A stretch of 64,000 bases of DNA from Chitinophaga sp. GbtcB8 (GCF_019091455.1 NZ_JAGXJN010000001.1:558001-622000), one strand, 5' to 3'; counted from the first letter of the stretch, positions 1 through 8,599 are shown. The notes: generated by a model not told the origin, from the sequence alone. Numbers and translations are program-made.

Positions 1-516
1 GCGCGTATGAGCGAGATCCTGGATTTTGTAGTATACCATCTGAAACAGATAGGCATGGATAATAAAATGCTGAATGGCGGTATTATCCTTACCGGCGGGG
101 GCTCCCAGCTGAAACACCTGATACAGCTAACCGAATATACTACGGGTGTGAATGCACGTATCGGTTACCCGAACGAGCACCTGGCCAGCGGGCATATTGA
201 CGAGCTGACCAAACCCATGTATGCTACCTGCGTAGGCTTAATACTGAAAGGTTATAACGATTATGAGAATGACCGCAGGGCGCTGGAGGAAAATTATGTA
301 AAGATCAATACCAGCTTTATAGCCAAGGAAAAAGCTTCCAATAAGGCAGCCACTGGCGATGATGACTGGATGCAGGAAGAAGAACCGGCAGAAGATACAG
401 CAGCCATACAGGCAAGGAAAGCAAACGAAAGGAATGCATCTTTGAAAAGCTTCCTGGACAGGATGAAGACAAAGATCATAGATATGTTCACAGAAGAAGA
501 GGACGCAAAACTATAA
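1..516 (+). CDS. ftsA: Cell division protein FtsA, C-terminal part (cut by the window start)
   Basis: FtsA is the actin-like ATPase that ties FtsZ filaments to the membrane at the division site. The reading frame is open from base 1, so the gene begins upstream and the ATG at 7 is internal. The visible 171 residues contain the GGIILTGGGSQL phosphate-binding loop of the actin fold and a following HLIQLTEYTTG helix. After the fold comes an acidic, lysine-rich tail of about 80 residues, which ends in a basic/hydrophobic helix (KSFLDRMKTKIIDMF) that could serve as the membrane-targeting helix. The position just before ftsZ supports the call. The gene ends with TAA. Confidence 0.93.
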   Translation, partial: ARMSEILDFVVYHLKQIGMDNKMLNGGIILTGGGSQLKHLIQLTEYTTGVNARIGYPNEHLASGHIDELTKPMYATCVGLILKGYNDYENDRRALEENYVKINTSFIAKEKASNKAATGDDDWMQEEEPAEDTAAIQARKANERNASLKSFLDRMKTKIIDMFTEEEDAKL

Positions 517-602
517 GAATTAATAATTAAGAATTAATAATTGGATGTAATTGAAAGACTGGCCTTAATATTGTTAATTCTTCATTATTCATTATTAATT
601 AC
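517..602. repeat. AT-rich imperfect inverted repeat between ftsA and ftsZ
   Basis: The spacer begins directly after the ftsA stop with repeated words of the type GAATTAATAATTAA and ends with the complementary words TTAATTCTTCATTATTCATT. The two halves can pair as a long imperfect hairpin. It belongs to the same type of junction repeat seen at many other gene borders in this window. Confidence 0.6.
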
Positions 603-634
603 TTAGGCAACTAACCCATAAAAGAGATAGAGTC

Positions 635-2371
635 ATGATACATTTTGATCTTCCAAAGGAGAAATCCTCCATCATCAAGGTAATAGGCATTGGTGGTGGT
701 GGAAGCAATGCGGTGAACCACATGTTCAACCAACGCATTGAGGGGGTGAATTTTATTATCTGCAATACCGATGCGCAGGCAATCGCGAATAGCCCCGTTC
801 CAAATAAAGTGCAGTTAGGACCGCACTTAACACAAGGACTGGGCGCTGGCGCCAATCCTAAGATCGGTGAGCAGGCAACGGAGGAATCCTTTGAAGAGCT
901 CAAAAAGATACTGGAGGTAAATACCAAGATGGCCTTTATTACGGCAGGCATGGGCGGCGGCACCGGTACCGGTGGAGCGCCTATTATTGCGCGTATCTGT
1001 AAGGAACTGGGTATTTTAACCGTAGGTATTGTAACCACTCCCTTCTCCTATGAAGGGAAGAAACGTATGATGCAGGCAGATGAGGGTGTAAACCGCCTGA
1101 AAGATTACGTGGATACGCTGCTGATCATTTCCAATGATAAGCTGCGCCAGAAATACGGCGATCTTAAATTCAAGGCTGCTTTTGAAAAAGCAGATAATGT
1201 ACTGGCCACGGCTGCCAAATGTATCACAGATGTGATCAACAGCACCGGCCAGATAAACGTGGACTTTGCGGACGTATGCACCGTAATGCGTAACGGCGGC
1301 GTAGCCATACTGGGCGCTGCTACCGCAGAAGGTGAAAGCCGCGCGCAAAGGGCCATTGAAGAAGCCTTAACTTCTCCGTTGCTGAATGATAACGACATCA
1401 GCGGCGCTAAATGGATCCTGATCAACATTTCATCCGCCGAAGGCGAATTCGAGCACACGCTGGATGAAATGGATACCATACAGGCTTATGTACAAAGCAT
1501 GGCCGGTGAGGATTGTGATGTGATCTTAGGTGTGGGCTACGATCAAACCCTGGAACGAAAATTAGGTGTAACCATTATTGCCACCGGTTTTGAGCAGAAG
1601 CCTATACAGCGCCTGCCCATGAACCCGGAAGCTGAAATTAAAGCAGCGGAGCCTAAAATTGTAATGCAGCTGGGACAGGATGGTGATGAAAAGAAAATGA
1701 CCAATCCCAAAGGCCAGGGCGACCTGTTTGTGGAACCCACAGACCATATGGCGCCCCGGCTGGTAGAACCGGTAGTAACACACCCGCAGCAGGCAGCCAA
1801 TTATACACCGCCGCCCGCTCCGGAAAAACAGAATTTTGTATTAAACATTGAGCCTGACCCGGATTATGTACCGCCGGTAATACCCGCACAGCCGGCGCCA
1901 CCGGCCAGCAACAATACCGGTGCAGGAATTAACGTTATACGTCAGCAAACACCGCCGCCGGCCACCTTCATTCATATAGAACCGCTGAGCAATACGCCGC
2001 CCCCGGCCAATGACCAGCCGGAAATGAAAATGGTGTTTAAGGAAGAGGAAGAGCCGGCAACACCGCCGCCTGCACCAACACCTACACCTGCTCCTCCCAC
2101 ATCTGCTGTAGATGAGCAGTTTGAAGAGCAGAAACGGAAGCAGGCAGAAAGGATAGCCAAGCTGCGGAGCATTAGCTTCAATGTGAAAACGATGGATAGT
2201 AATACGGAGATTGAAAACGTGCCCGCTTACCTGCGCCGCAATGTAGATCTGGACAATGGCGCCGGATCCGCAGAACGTTTTTACTCCAATTATACCGTGA
2301 GTGAGAATGGCCAGAACCAGGCAGAGATCAATACTATCAATACCTTTTTAGATGGGAAAAAGCCCGATTAA
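635..2371 (+). CDS. ftsZ: Cell division protein FtsZ
   Basis: FtsZ is the tubulin-like GTPase that forms the cytokinetic ring. The N-terminal GTPase domain shows IGIGGGGSNAVNHM (residues 17-30), the tubulin signature GGGTGTG (107-113) and the catalytic loop NVDFADV in the second half. The globular core ends near residue 320. A proline-rich, probably disordered linker of about 200 residues follows, and a conserved-looking peptide VPAYLRRN lies near the C terminus. At 578 residues it is much longer than the roughly 380 of E. coli FtsZ because of this linker, which is usual in Bacteroidota. It is followed by a strong terminator at 2441-2470. Confidence 0.97.
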   Translation: MIHFDLPKEKSSIIKVIGIGGGGSNAVNHMFNQRIEGVNFIICNTDAQAIANSPVPNKVQLGPHLTQGLGAGANPKIGEQATEESFEELKKILEVNTKMAFITAGMGGGTGTGGAPIIARICKELGILTVGIVTTPFSYEGKKRMMQADEGVNRLKDYVDTLLIISNDKLRQKYGDLKFKAAFEKADNVLATAAKCITDVINSTGQINVDFADVCTVMRNGGVAILGAATAEGESRAQRAIEEALTSPLLNDNDISGAKWILINISSAEGEFEHTLDEMDTIQAYVQSMAGEDCDVILGVGYDQTLERKLGVTIIATGFEQKPIQRLPMNPEAEIKAAEPKIVMQLGQDGDEKKMTNPKGQGDLFVEPTDHMAPRLVEPVVTHPQQAANYTPPPAPEKQNFVLNIEPDPDYVPPVIPAQPAPPASNNTGAGINVIRQQTPPPATFIHIEPLSNTPPPANDQPEMKMVFKEEEEPATPPPAPTPTPAPPTSAVDEQFEEQKRKQAERIAKLRSISFNVKTMDSNTEIENVPAYLRRNVDLDNGAGSAERFYSNYTVSENGQNQAEINTINTFLDGKKPD

Positions 2372-2440
2372 TGAGGAGCGATCCCTCATGGGTTAGTTCT
2401 CTGCATTTTTTCGTTTGATTGTTTTTTAGTTGTGTTAAAG

Positions 2441-2470
2441 AAAGTCCTCCGGTTCTCCGGAGGACTTTTC
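2441..2470 (+). terminator. Rho-independent terminator after ftsZ
   Basis: A 12-bp stem (2441-2452 with 2457-2468) with the tetraloop TTCT is followed by a T-rich stretch on the + strand. It sits about 70 bases after the ftsZ stop. Because the stem is symmetric it may also stop transcription of the convergent gene ending at 2484. Confidence 0.85.
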
Positions 2471-2483
2471 ATTTTAATGCCCT

Positions 2484-3029
2484 TTATTGCAGGCTGCACA
2501 ACCCATCAGACCCAATGCCCAACGCCAGGTTCATCGTGTTATAATAGCCCTCTGAAGCGCACAGGAAGGTAATGTAGATGATCTGCTCGTCCGTGAAGTG
2601 CTGCTGCAGGGTTTTAAACACTTCATCCGGTACCTGTTTGTGCAGTGTTACTTCTTTTACATATTGCAGGCAGGCTCGCTCAGCCGGTGTAAATAAAGGA
2701 TCAGTATCAAAGGCGTGTAATGCGCCCAGCTTTTGCATACCCTGGCCCTGCTTCATGGCATAGGCCTGTGCAATATCCATGCAAAAGGAGCACTGGTTAA
2801 TATCAGATACCAGCATATGGCAAAGGATCTTTAGCTCTTCAGGTAGCGTTGCCTCCTGCTGGATCTTATAGAACAGGGAAGCAATCTTCATCATCCGCGG
2901 TACGCGGGCATAAATAACTTTGGCAGGCGTAATTACCTTGCCCAACACCTTTTTAAAATACTGGTAGCTCAGCTTCAGGTACAGCCCCTGCGGTTTTTCA
3001 ATGGGCGCTAGTCTTAATGAATGTTCCAT
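2484..3029 (-). CDS. AhpD/carboxymuconolactone decarboxylase-like protein
   Basis: This 181-residue protein resembles the alkylhydroperoxidase D / carboxymuconolactone decarboxylase (CMD) superfamily. The redox motif CSFCMDIA (a CxxC pair) lies near residue 99 on a helix, as in AhpD-like enzymes, and the remainder is predicted all-helical. Such proteins reduce peroxides or act on lactones, but the substrate cannot be told here. The gene lies directly downstream of an ECF41-type sigma factor. CMD-like genes are one of the three gene types known to travel with ECF41 factors. A promoter with the matching -35 element lies at 3055-3080, so it is the likely regulatory target. Confidence 0.85.
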   Translation of the reverse strand: MEHSLRLAPIEKPQGLYLKLSYQYFKKVLGKVITPAKVIYARVPRMMKIASLFYKIQQEATLPEELKILCHMLVSDINQCSFCMDIAQAYAMKQGQGMQKLGALHAFDTDPLFTPAERACLQYVKEVTLHKQVPDEVFKTLQQHFTDEQIIYITFLCASEGYYNTMNLALGIGSDGLCSLQ

Positions 3030-3054
3030 GGCAAAACGTGTTTTTTACCTTTAA

Positions 3055-3080
3055 GACAAACGCCTGCCTGTTTTGTGACA
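3055..3080 (-). promoter_or_regulatory. Probable ECF41-type promoter of the CMD-like gene
   Basis: Read on the minus strand, TGTCACA (3074-3080) is followed after 15 bases by TGTC (3055-3058), or after 16 bases by GTC. From memory, the promoter reported for ECF41 sigma factors is TGTCACA, a spacer of about 16, then CGTC. The site lies 26 bases upstream of the CMD start codon and just after the sigma factor stop codon, where a target promoter would be expected. Confidence 0.65.
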
Positions 3081-3084
3081 ACTT

Positions 3085-3945
3085 TTAGAGGGAATACCGG
3101 ATATTTTTCAACTTATCAGGATTGCGGATAAAATAAAAGCTATCAATACCTTCCTGGCCTGCTTCAAAACAAATGCATAATACAGGCTGGCGGGTGGCAG
3201 CATCAAATACGCCAATGGCCTGCTGACCATTCACCCACAGCTGCTGGAATAAGGGCTGCACCACAGGCCGGTGTTTGAAAATACCCAGTATAAAGCGGGC
3301 CACGGTATCCGGTCCAAACAGCGGGTGTACAGCAGCAGATGCTTTGCCGCCGCCATCGGAGTAAAAGGCAATATCTTCCCGCAGCAGGGATACCAGTTTG
3401 GTTTGATCCATGTTCAGGCAGGCCTCCATAAAGGCTTTCATCAGCTGCTGATGCTGGGCGGTATCTGTATTAAAACGTTTTTTATCCTGCTGCAGTTTTT
3501 CTTTTGCGCGGTGAAGGTGTTGCCGGCAGCTGGCTTCCGGGATGTCCAGGATGGTTTCCAGCTCTTTATAGGCTACATCAAAACTTTCCCTTAACAGGAA
3601 CACGGCCCTTTCCAGCGGGTTTAGCTTTTCCAGTAAAAAAAGAAAACCAATGGAAAGATGGTCGCCTTCTGCTGCAGGCGGCTCCGGTGTGGCGGTGGCC
3701 GGTTCAGGCAGCCAGGGACCGGAGTAGAGCTCCCGTTGCTGCTGTAATATTTTAATGCGGTTAATACTATGGTTGGTAACGGCCCGCAGCAAATAATGCC
3801 GGGGTTGTTGTATGTGCTGCACATCCATTTCCAGCCAGCGGGCATAAATATCCTGCACAATATCTTCCGCCTCCTGCCGCTCCCCTAACATGCGGTAGGC
3901 AACAGATAACAACAAGGGGCGGTATTCAAACACATCCGCATGCAT
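3085..3945 (-). CDS. ECF41-type RNA polymerase sigma factor with fused SnoaL-like domain
   Basis: This is an extracytoplasmic-function sigma factor that directs RNA polymerase to alternative promoters. Region 2 covers about residues 5-70 (AYRMLGERQEAEDIVQD) and region 4 about 105-155 (LNPLERAVFLLRE, then a helix-turn-helix). A C-terminal NTF2/SnoaL-like domain of about 120 residues follows. All three hallmarks of group ECF41 are present: WLPEP in the linker (78-82), DGGGK (197-201) and NPDKL at the C terminus (275-279). In this group the fused C-terminal domain modulates activity in place of an anti-sigma factor. It lies between its probable target gene and a relic of a second partner gene. 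Confidence 0.93.
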   Translation of the reverse strand: MHADVFEYRPLLLSVAYRMLGERQEAEDIVQDIYARWLEMDVQHIQQPRHYLLRAVTNHSINRIKILQQQRELYSGPWLPEPATATPEPPAAEGDHLSIGFLFLLEKLNPLERAVFLLRESFDVAYKELETILDIPEASCRQHLHRAKEKLQQDKKRFNTDTAQHQQLMKAFMEACLNMDQTKLVSLLREDIAFYSDGGGKASAAVHPLFGPDTVARFILGIFKHRPVVQPLFQQLWVNGQQAIGVFDAATRQPVLCICFEAGQEGIDSFYFIRNPDKLKNIRYSL

Positions 3946-3948
3946 ACC

Positions 3949-4008
3949 TTAGTATACTTTAATAATTTGGCCTATGGTGCCGCCGGCGCCTATCATCAAT
4001 ATTTTCAT
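3949..4008 (-). pseudogene. Relic (first 19 codons) of a Rossmann-fold oxidoreductase/epimerase
   Basis: An ATG frame of 19 codons encodes MKILMIGAGGTIGQIIKVY and then stops. The sequence is a typical beta-alpha start of an NAD(P)-binding short-chain reductase or NmrA-like epimerase, including the glycine-rich loop GAGGTIG. The real families run for 200-300 residues, so this is an N-terminal stub. It starts 7 bases after the stop of the upstream gene and ends 3 bases before the sigma factor ATG. Oxidoreductases and epimerases are the other usual partners of ECF41 factors, so it is most simply the remnant of a lost partner. A short leader peptide is a less likely alternative. Confidence 0.6.
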
Positions 4009-4015
4009 ACGCGTA

Positions 4016-5125
4016 TTATTGTTTTAATGCTTCCTGCTGATGTACACTTTCTGCATGTACATCCTCATACAGCTCTTTAATAAATTCCTCTGAAAGGCCC
4101 AGCTGTTTGCCTTCGGCAATGGCCCTTTGCAATACATCGTTAAACCGGTTGCTTTGCACCACGCCAATTTTATGTACCATTTTATAAGTACCTATAGCAC
4201 GGGCAGCTTCCATTCTTTCTCCCAGCAACTGCACGATCTGTTTATCCAGCTGATCAATTTTATCGCGGTAAACGGTCATGGTATCTATCTTGCCGCCTTG
4301 TGTTTGCGCCCCCGCTTTGCCGCCGCGTTCTACGCTTTTAATATCTTCCTCCCTGTTCTTTTTAAAATCAAAATGTTCGTAATCGCTGGTGGCAGGCACC
4401 TGTACGTTGTAGCTATCCAGCACATCTATTTCAATTTGTATATGGTCTGTCAGCAGGTCTATCATATGCCCGCCTTCATTTTTTTGTGCAGAGAGAAAAT
4501 GGAAATGATAACCGGAAATGTTGGTGTTATCCATAAACACGGGCAGGCGGTATCCTACCAGGTCGCCCTGTGCGCTGTTATAAGTAAAAAAGTGTTGCAG
4601 GCTTAACATATCTGCCAGCGGTGTATGCTGGTGCTCTTTTACGGGCGGAAAGGCGCGGGTTTTTAACATGCTGAAGGTACCGCTGATGTGAATAGCGTAC
4701 ATGCCATTCACGTTCGTAAGCACACTATCCAGTAAATGAAAAAGCGCCGCTTTATCCATTGCTTTATTAGGTGTGATCTTTATTGAAGGATGAAAATAAT
4801 TGACCATAGCAAAAGAAGCCAGCTGTTTATCATTCACCTCAAAAGTTTTACCGGTGTGCTGTGTTTGATAGATCCTGCCGTTTAAGATGATCAGCTCTCC
4901 ATCCAGCAAGGCCGGCGCACCCAGGCCAAAATCACCATGTTGCTTAAGTGCGCCATATGGGTAAATGCCATCGTACAAACCACCAATCAATGCCCCGCCA
5001 ATACCGGCAGTATATAAATGATGTAAGGTATCATTCCCCTTATGTGTGCGGCTTAGGCCGGCGGGGCGTGCAGAGAGTATTATTAAGGCCAGTACAGGGA
5101 ATATTAAGATATGGATAAGGCGCAT
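4016..5125 (-). CDS. Secreted acetolactate decarboxylase fused to AroQ-type chorismate mutase
   Basis: Residues 1-22 form a signal peptide. Residues about 35-245 match acetolactate decarboxylase, which converts 2-acetolactate to acetoin: GALIGGLYDGIYPYGALKQH, HGDFGLG (63-69), LDGELIILNG, and the zinc-ligand pattern GYHFHF plus GGH (H207, H209, H220). After a charged linker, residues about 284-369 match an AroQ-type chorismate mutase, which converts chorismate to prephenate: YRDKIDQLDKQIVQLLGER, IGTYK and a basic helix. Both active sites look intact. The two reactions belong to different pathways (butanediol and aromatic amino acid synthesis), and export makes either role unclear. The downstream gene relic and sigma factor may share its transcript. 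Confidence 0.85.
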   Translation of the reverse strand: MRLIHILIFPVLALIILSARPAGLSRTHKGNDTLHHLYTAGIGGALIGGLYDGIYPYGALKQHGDFGLGAPALLDGELIILNGRIYQTQHTGKTFEVNDKQLASFAMVNYFHPSIKITPNKAMDKAALFHLLDSVLTNVNGMYAIHISGTFSMLKTRAFPPVKEHQHTPLADMLSLQHFFTYNSAQGDLVGYRLPVFMDNTNISGYHFHFLSAQKNEGGHMIDLLTDHIQIEIDVLDSYNVQVPATSDYEHFDFKKNREEDIKSVERGGKAGAQTQGGKIDTMTVYRDKIDQLDKQIVQLLGERMEAARAIGTYKMVHKIGVVQSNRFNDVLQRAIAEGKQLGLSEEFIKELYEDVHAESVHQQEALKQ

Positions 5126-5168
5126 GGTAAATGAAGTTTAGATCTTACAATGGCATCAAAATTACAGC

Positions 5169-5220
5169 ACCGGGCTGTATGGTGCAAATGAAATTATACA
5201 GGCAACCTTATTACAGCCCG
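5169..5220. promoter_or_regulatory. Long-range inverted repeat upstream of the decarboxylase-mutase gene
   Basis: The 10-base arm CCGGGCTGTA (5169-5178) is matched by TACAGCCCGG about 30 bases on. It lies 45-95 bases upstream of the start codon at 5125, in the promoter region of the minus-strand gene. It could be a paired operator site or the stem of an RNA leader. Nothing else was recognised in the spacer 5126-5344. Confidence 0.4.
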
Positions 5221-5344
5221 GCACGTATTCATTTCAGCTTTGCAAGATAAACTTGACCTATGCCAACTTTTACTGGTGAAAGATATGGCCTTGTTCATGC
5301 GCCTTACTAAGGAAGTAGGGCAACTAGTAACACGTTGTGATGTA

Positions 5345-5383
5345 TATAGCCTGGTGATAATTATTGCCAGGCTATACTTTTTT
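5345..5383 (+). terminator. Terminator-like hairpin pointing along the + strand
   Basis: The arms TATAGCCTGG and CCAGGCTATA (5345-5354 and 5367-5376) enclose 12 bases and are followed by CTTTTTT on the + strand. No + strand gene was recognised upstream of it. On the minus strand the hairpin follows the response regulator stop but without a U-run, so it could also serve as a weak terminator or 3' stabiliser for that gene. Confidence 0.55.
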
Positions 5384-5822
5384 AATGATGGTTGCGTAAC
5401 AGGTGTAGTGAAGGAGAGAATACAGATAACAGGCAGCTGAGTAAATGTACCAGCTCTTTAAAATCGTCTGGTTTTACTACAAACAAATTAGCGCCGTTAT
5501 CATAAGTCAGCGCTATATCAAACTGTAAGTTGGAAGTAGACATGATCACCACCGGAATGCGTTTGAACTGATCCTGGCTTTTTAATTCCTTAAGGGTACT
5601 TCTGCCATCTTTAACAGGCATATTAAGATCAAGAATAATGAGGTCTGGTTTTTCAATAGCGCCGGACAAGTAAGAAAAAACCTGCTCTCCATTCTCCACT
5701 TCTTTGATGGTATATTTAATGCCGGTATGGTTAATGCCTTCAATAAATAATTCCCGGTCAATCGCGTCGTCATCCGCCAACAGAATGTTCAGGGGTACGT
5801 GCTTATTCACAATTGGCATCAC
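5382..5822 (-). CDS. Single-domain CheY-like response regulator
   Basis: This is a stand-alone receiver domain of about 130 residues with no output domain. The acidic pocket is LLADDDAID (D17-D19), the phospho-acceptor is D65 in LIILDLNMP, the switch Ser/Thr lies in VVIMSTS, and the conserved Lys is in FVVKP. Such regulators act by protein contact or as phosphorelay intermediates. In Bacteroidota they often pair with PAS/GAF hybrid or phytochrome-like kinases. It is divergent from the histidine kinase gene at 5938 with 115 bases between, so the two are likely partners. Two adjacent ATGs exist; either may be the start. Confidence 0.92.
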   Translation of the reverse strand: MMPIVNKHVPLNILLADDDAIDRELFIEGINHTGIKYTIKEVENGEQVFSYLSGAIEKPDLIILDLNMPVKDGRSTLKELKSQDQFKRIPVVIMSTSNLQFDIALTYDNGANLFVVKPDDFKELVHLLSCLLSVFSPSLHLLRNHH

Positions 5823-5937
5823 AGTTTTTAATAAATTTTATTGCAGGGAAAATAGTCCGGACACAAGTATTATTAATCTGAATTGATTTTGGTAAATTTA
5901 TTGATTACTTGCCAATTAACAACAATAATTTACCGCT

Positions 5938-8403
5938 ATGGCCATCGAAGATACCACCCACGATGCGGGCGAGATGCAAACCTATCCTATACTGGAACTG
6001 CTGTTGGAATCTGCGAAAGCAATTAACTCCGAGGTGGAGCTGGAGAAGCTGGTGCAGCGTATTACTGATATTGGCACCTCCCTTAGCGGCGCGCAGTTTG
6101 GCGCATTTTTTTATAATGAAGAAAATCCAGGTGGCGAGAAGTATTTATTGTACACTATTTCCGGGGTGCCGAAAGAAGCCTTCTCTAAATTCCCTATGCC
6201 CCGGAATACCAAAATATTTGGTCCAACCTTTTCTGGTAAAGGCGTAGTGCGGTATGACGATGTTACGCAGCAACCGCATTATGGACAGAATGCCCCTTAC
6301 CATGGTATGCCCCGCGGGCACCTGCCGGTAAGGAGCTACCTGGCTGCGCCTGTGGTAGCGCCTATTACGAATGAGGTAATTGGCGGTTTGTTCTTTGGTC
6401 ATTCCAGCCCGGGAGTATTTACTGAAATCAGTGAGCAGCTGATAGAAGGTATTGCCGCACAGGCAGCTATTGCCATGGGCAATGCGCGCCTGTTTGAAGA
6501 AAAGAAAAAAACAGAAAGAAGCTTACTGGAACAAAAGGAACAGTATTCCAGTATTTTTAACGCTACCTCCGACGCCATTCTTATTTATGATGAAAAAGGC
6601 ATTATAGCAGAAGCCAATCCTGCTGCAGGAAAAATGTACGGTTATGCAAATACAGAAATAGTAGGCCTGCACGGCAGCGCGCTGATGCAGCAATTCCCGG
6701 AAGAGTTTGAAGGCATCCGCGAAATTGTGAAAACCGGTAAATCTTATTCCGGCACCGGCATACATGTAAAAAAAGATGGCACGGTGATCCACACGGATAT
6801 GGTGCTCACGAATTTCATCTTTAAAGAAAAACAGCATTACCTGGCTGTAATACGCGACGTAACCGGCGATAAACGTAGCGCTGAAGCACTGCAAAGAAGC
6901 GAAGCGCTTACGCATGTTATTACCAAAACATCGCCGGTAGCACTATGGATAACGAATAGTAAAGGAGAGAACACTTTTGTAAATCAAACCTGGGTAGACT
7001 GGACCGGCAAGCCGCAGGAAATGCACCTGGGTGATAAATGGCTGTCTGATGTTGATGCTGATGATAAAGAAAGCATGCATGCCCGTTTTATGGAAGACTT
7101 TCAGCTGCGCAAAAATTTTGAGTTTGAATTCCGTCTGAAACGGCGGGATGGAACCGTAAGATGGTGTGTATCCAACGCCAGCCCCTATTACAGCCCGGCT
7201 GGTGTGTTTGAAGGTTATACCGGATCCTGCATGGATATTACGGAAAGAAAAACAACCCTGCAGCATTTACAAAGCCGCAATGTGCTTATTAACACCATTA
7301 CTAATAACACGATGCAGGCGCTGTTTATGTTGGATGAACACCGCATATGCACTTTCATGAACCCTGCTGCAGAAAAAATGACCGGATTTAAGATCCATGA
7401 GCTGCAGGAAAAACCATTACACTACTACGTGCACCATACCCACCCGGATGGCCGGCACTTTCCAATAGAAGAATGCCCTATTGATAAGGCAACCAGCACC
7501 CGCCACCAAACCGGCGGAGAAGAAGTATTGATACACCGGGATGGCTATTTTTATCCCGTAGCATTTGTATCCAGCCCTATTGTGGAGAATGGTGTATTAA
7601 AAGGCACGGTGCTGGAAGTGCGCGACATTACCGAAGAAAAAAGGATCCAGCAAGCTCTCCACGACCAGGAAGAAGCTGTCAAACATACCTTGGAACAAAA
7701 AGTTAAAGAACGTACTGCTGACCTGGAAAAGCTGAATTATGAGCTGATGCAGTTTACCAGCGTAGCCTCCCATGACTTGAAAGAACCTTTGCGCAAGATC
7801 TCCCTGTTCAGTAAAATGTTGAAGGATAAAGCCGGCAATATGCTGGAGCCTGCAGCAAATAAATACATTGATACTATCATTAACTCCTCTAGCCGCATGT
7901 CGTCGCTGATAGATGACCTGCTGGCCTTTTCCCGCCTTTCGCAGGATAACCTGCAATTTGAACCTGTAGACCTGAACGCCTTGTTGCAATAGATCTGGCA
8001 GGATCTTGAAATATCCGTAAAGGAAAAAGATGCAGTGCTGCATTACTCCGGTTTGTCTGAAGTTACAGGCGTGCCTTTGTTATTAGGGCAGCTGTTCCAA
8101 AACCTGATCAGCAACTCGCTGAAATTTGCGCATAGTGAGCGTACACCTGTTATTACCATCAATACGGTGAAAGAGGGCAATGTGAGCCGGATCATTTATT
8201 CCGATAATGGTATTGGTTTTAAGAATGAGTATGCGGAAAAGATCTTTGAAGTGTTTCAACGGTTGCATACTAAAGACCAATATGAAGGCACCGGGATAGG
8301 ACTGGCGATTGTGAAGAAGATTATATCGTTGCATAAGGGGGAGATCAGGGCGTATGGGGAGGAAGGGAAAGGGTGCAGGTTTGAGATGGAGCTGGGGGAA
8401 TGA
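5938..8403 (+). pseudogene. GAF-PAS histidine kinase interrupted by an in-frame TAG
   Basis: The frame encodes 684 residues, then TAG at 7990-7992, then 136 more residues in the same frame. Order: GAF domain (about 30-185), three PAS domains (about 200-320, 325-445, 450-575), a coiled coil, and a HisKA domain with the phospho-acceptor motif [12 protein letters not shown]. After the TAG comes the HATPase: N-box FQNLISNSLKFA, G1 box YSDNGIGF and G2 box GTGIGLAIVKK. The stop falls exactly between the dimerisation domain and the ATPase domain, so the truncated product could not phosphorylate itself. One base change (for example CAG to TAG) explains it. A late re-start at GTG 8035 would give only an ATPase fragment. 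It may be a sequence error. Confidence 0.85.
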
Positions 8404-8411
8404 TTTATTTA

Positions 8412-8599
8412 CACATCTGTCACGTTGCACAATACATCTGTCATATTACAACTCCCATCTGTTTACTGACAACTTCCGTTTGTCATCTTACAATGCATAC
8501 CTGTCATGTTCCAACATCCAACTGCTCGCTAACAATGCCACCCCGTCATTTTACAACGCTCCTTTAATAACTGACAACCTGCACTAAAGGCTTTACAAC
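8412..8599. repeat. Degenerate 21-bp tandem repeat array (nine units)
   Basis: Nine consecutive units, each 21 bases long except one of 20, run from just after the kinase stop. Unit borders are at 8433, 8453, 8474, 8495, 8516, 8537, 8558 and 8579. A typical unit is GCATACCTGTCATGTTCCAAC, with the end ACAAC or ACAAT best conserved and CTGTCAT in the middle of several. The spacing is very regular although the letters have drifted. No spacers like those of CRISPR arrays are present. The rest of the spacer, 8600-8814, is AT-rich, with a small hairpin at 8600-8615 (CACTGG/CCAGTG) and nothing else recognised. Confidence 0.8.

Noticed and set aside
5240..5440. A 66-codon + strand frame
   Set aside because: It runs through a terminator hairpin and into the response regulator gene on the opposite strand, and has no family resemblance.
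8354..8587. A 77-codon frame giving a seven-residue periodic peptide
   Set aside because: It begins inside the kinase gene in another frame, and its periodicity is fully explained by the 21-bp DNA repeat. I report the DNA array rather than a gene.
8412..8599. CRISPR array
   Set aside because: The repeat units are contiguous with no unique spacers, the units are far from identical, and no cas gene is present.
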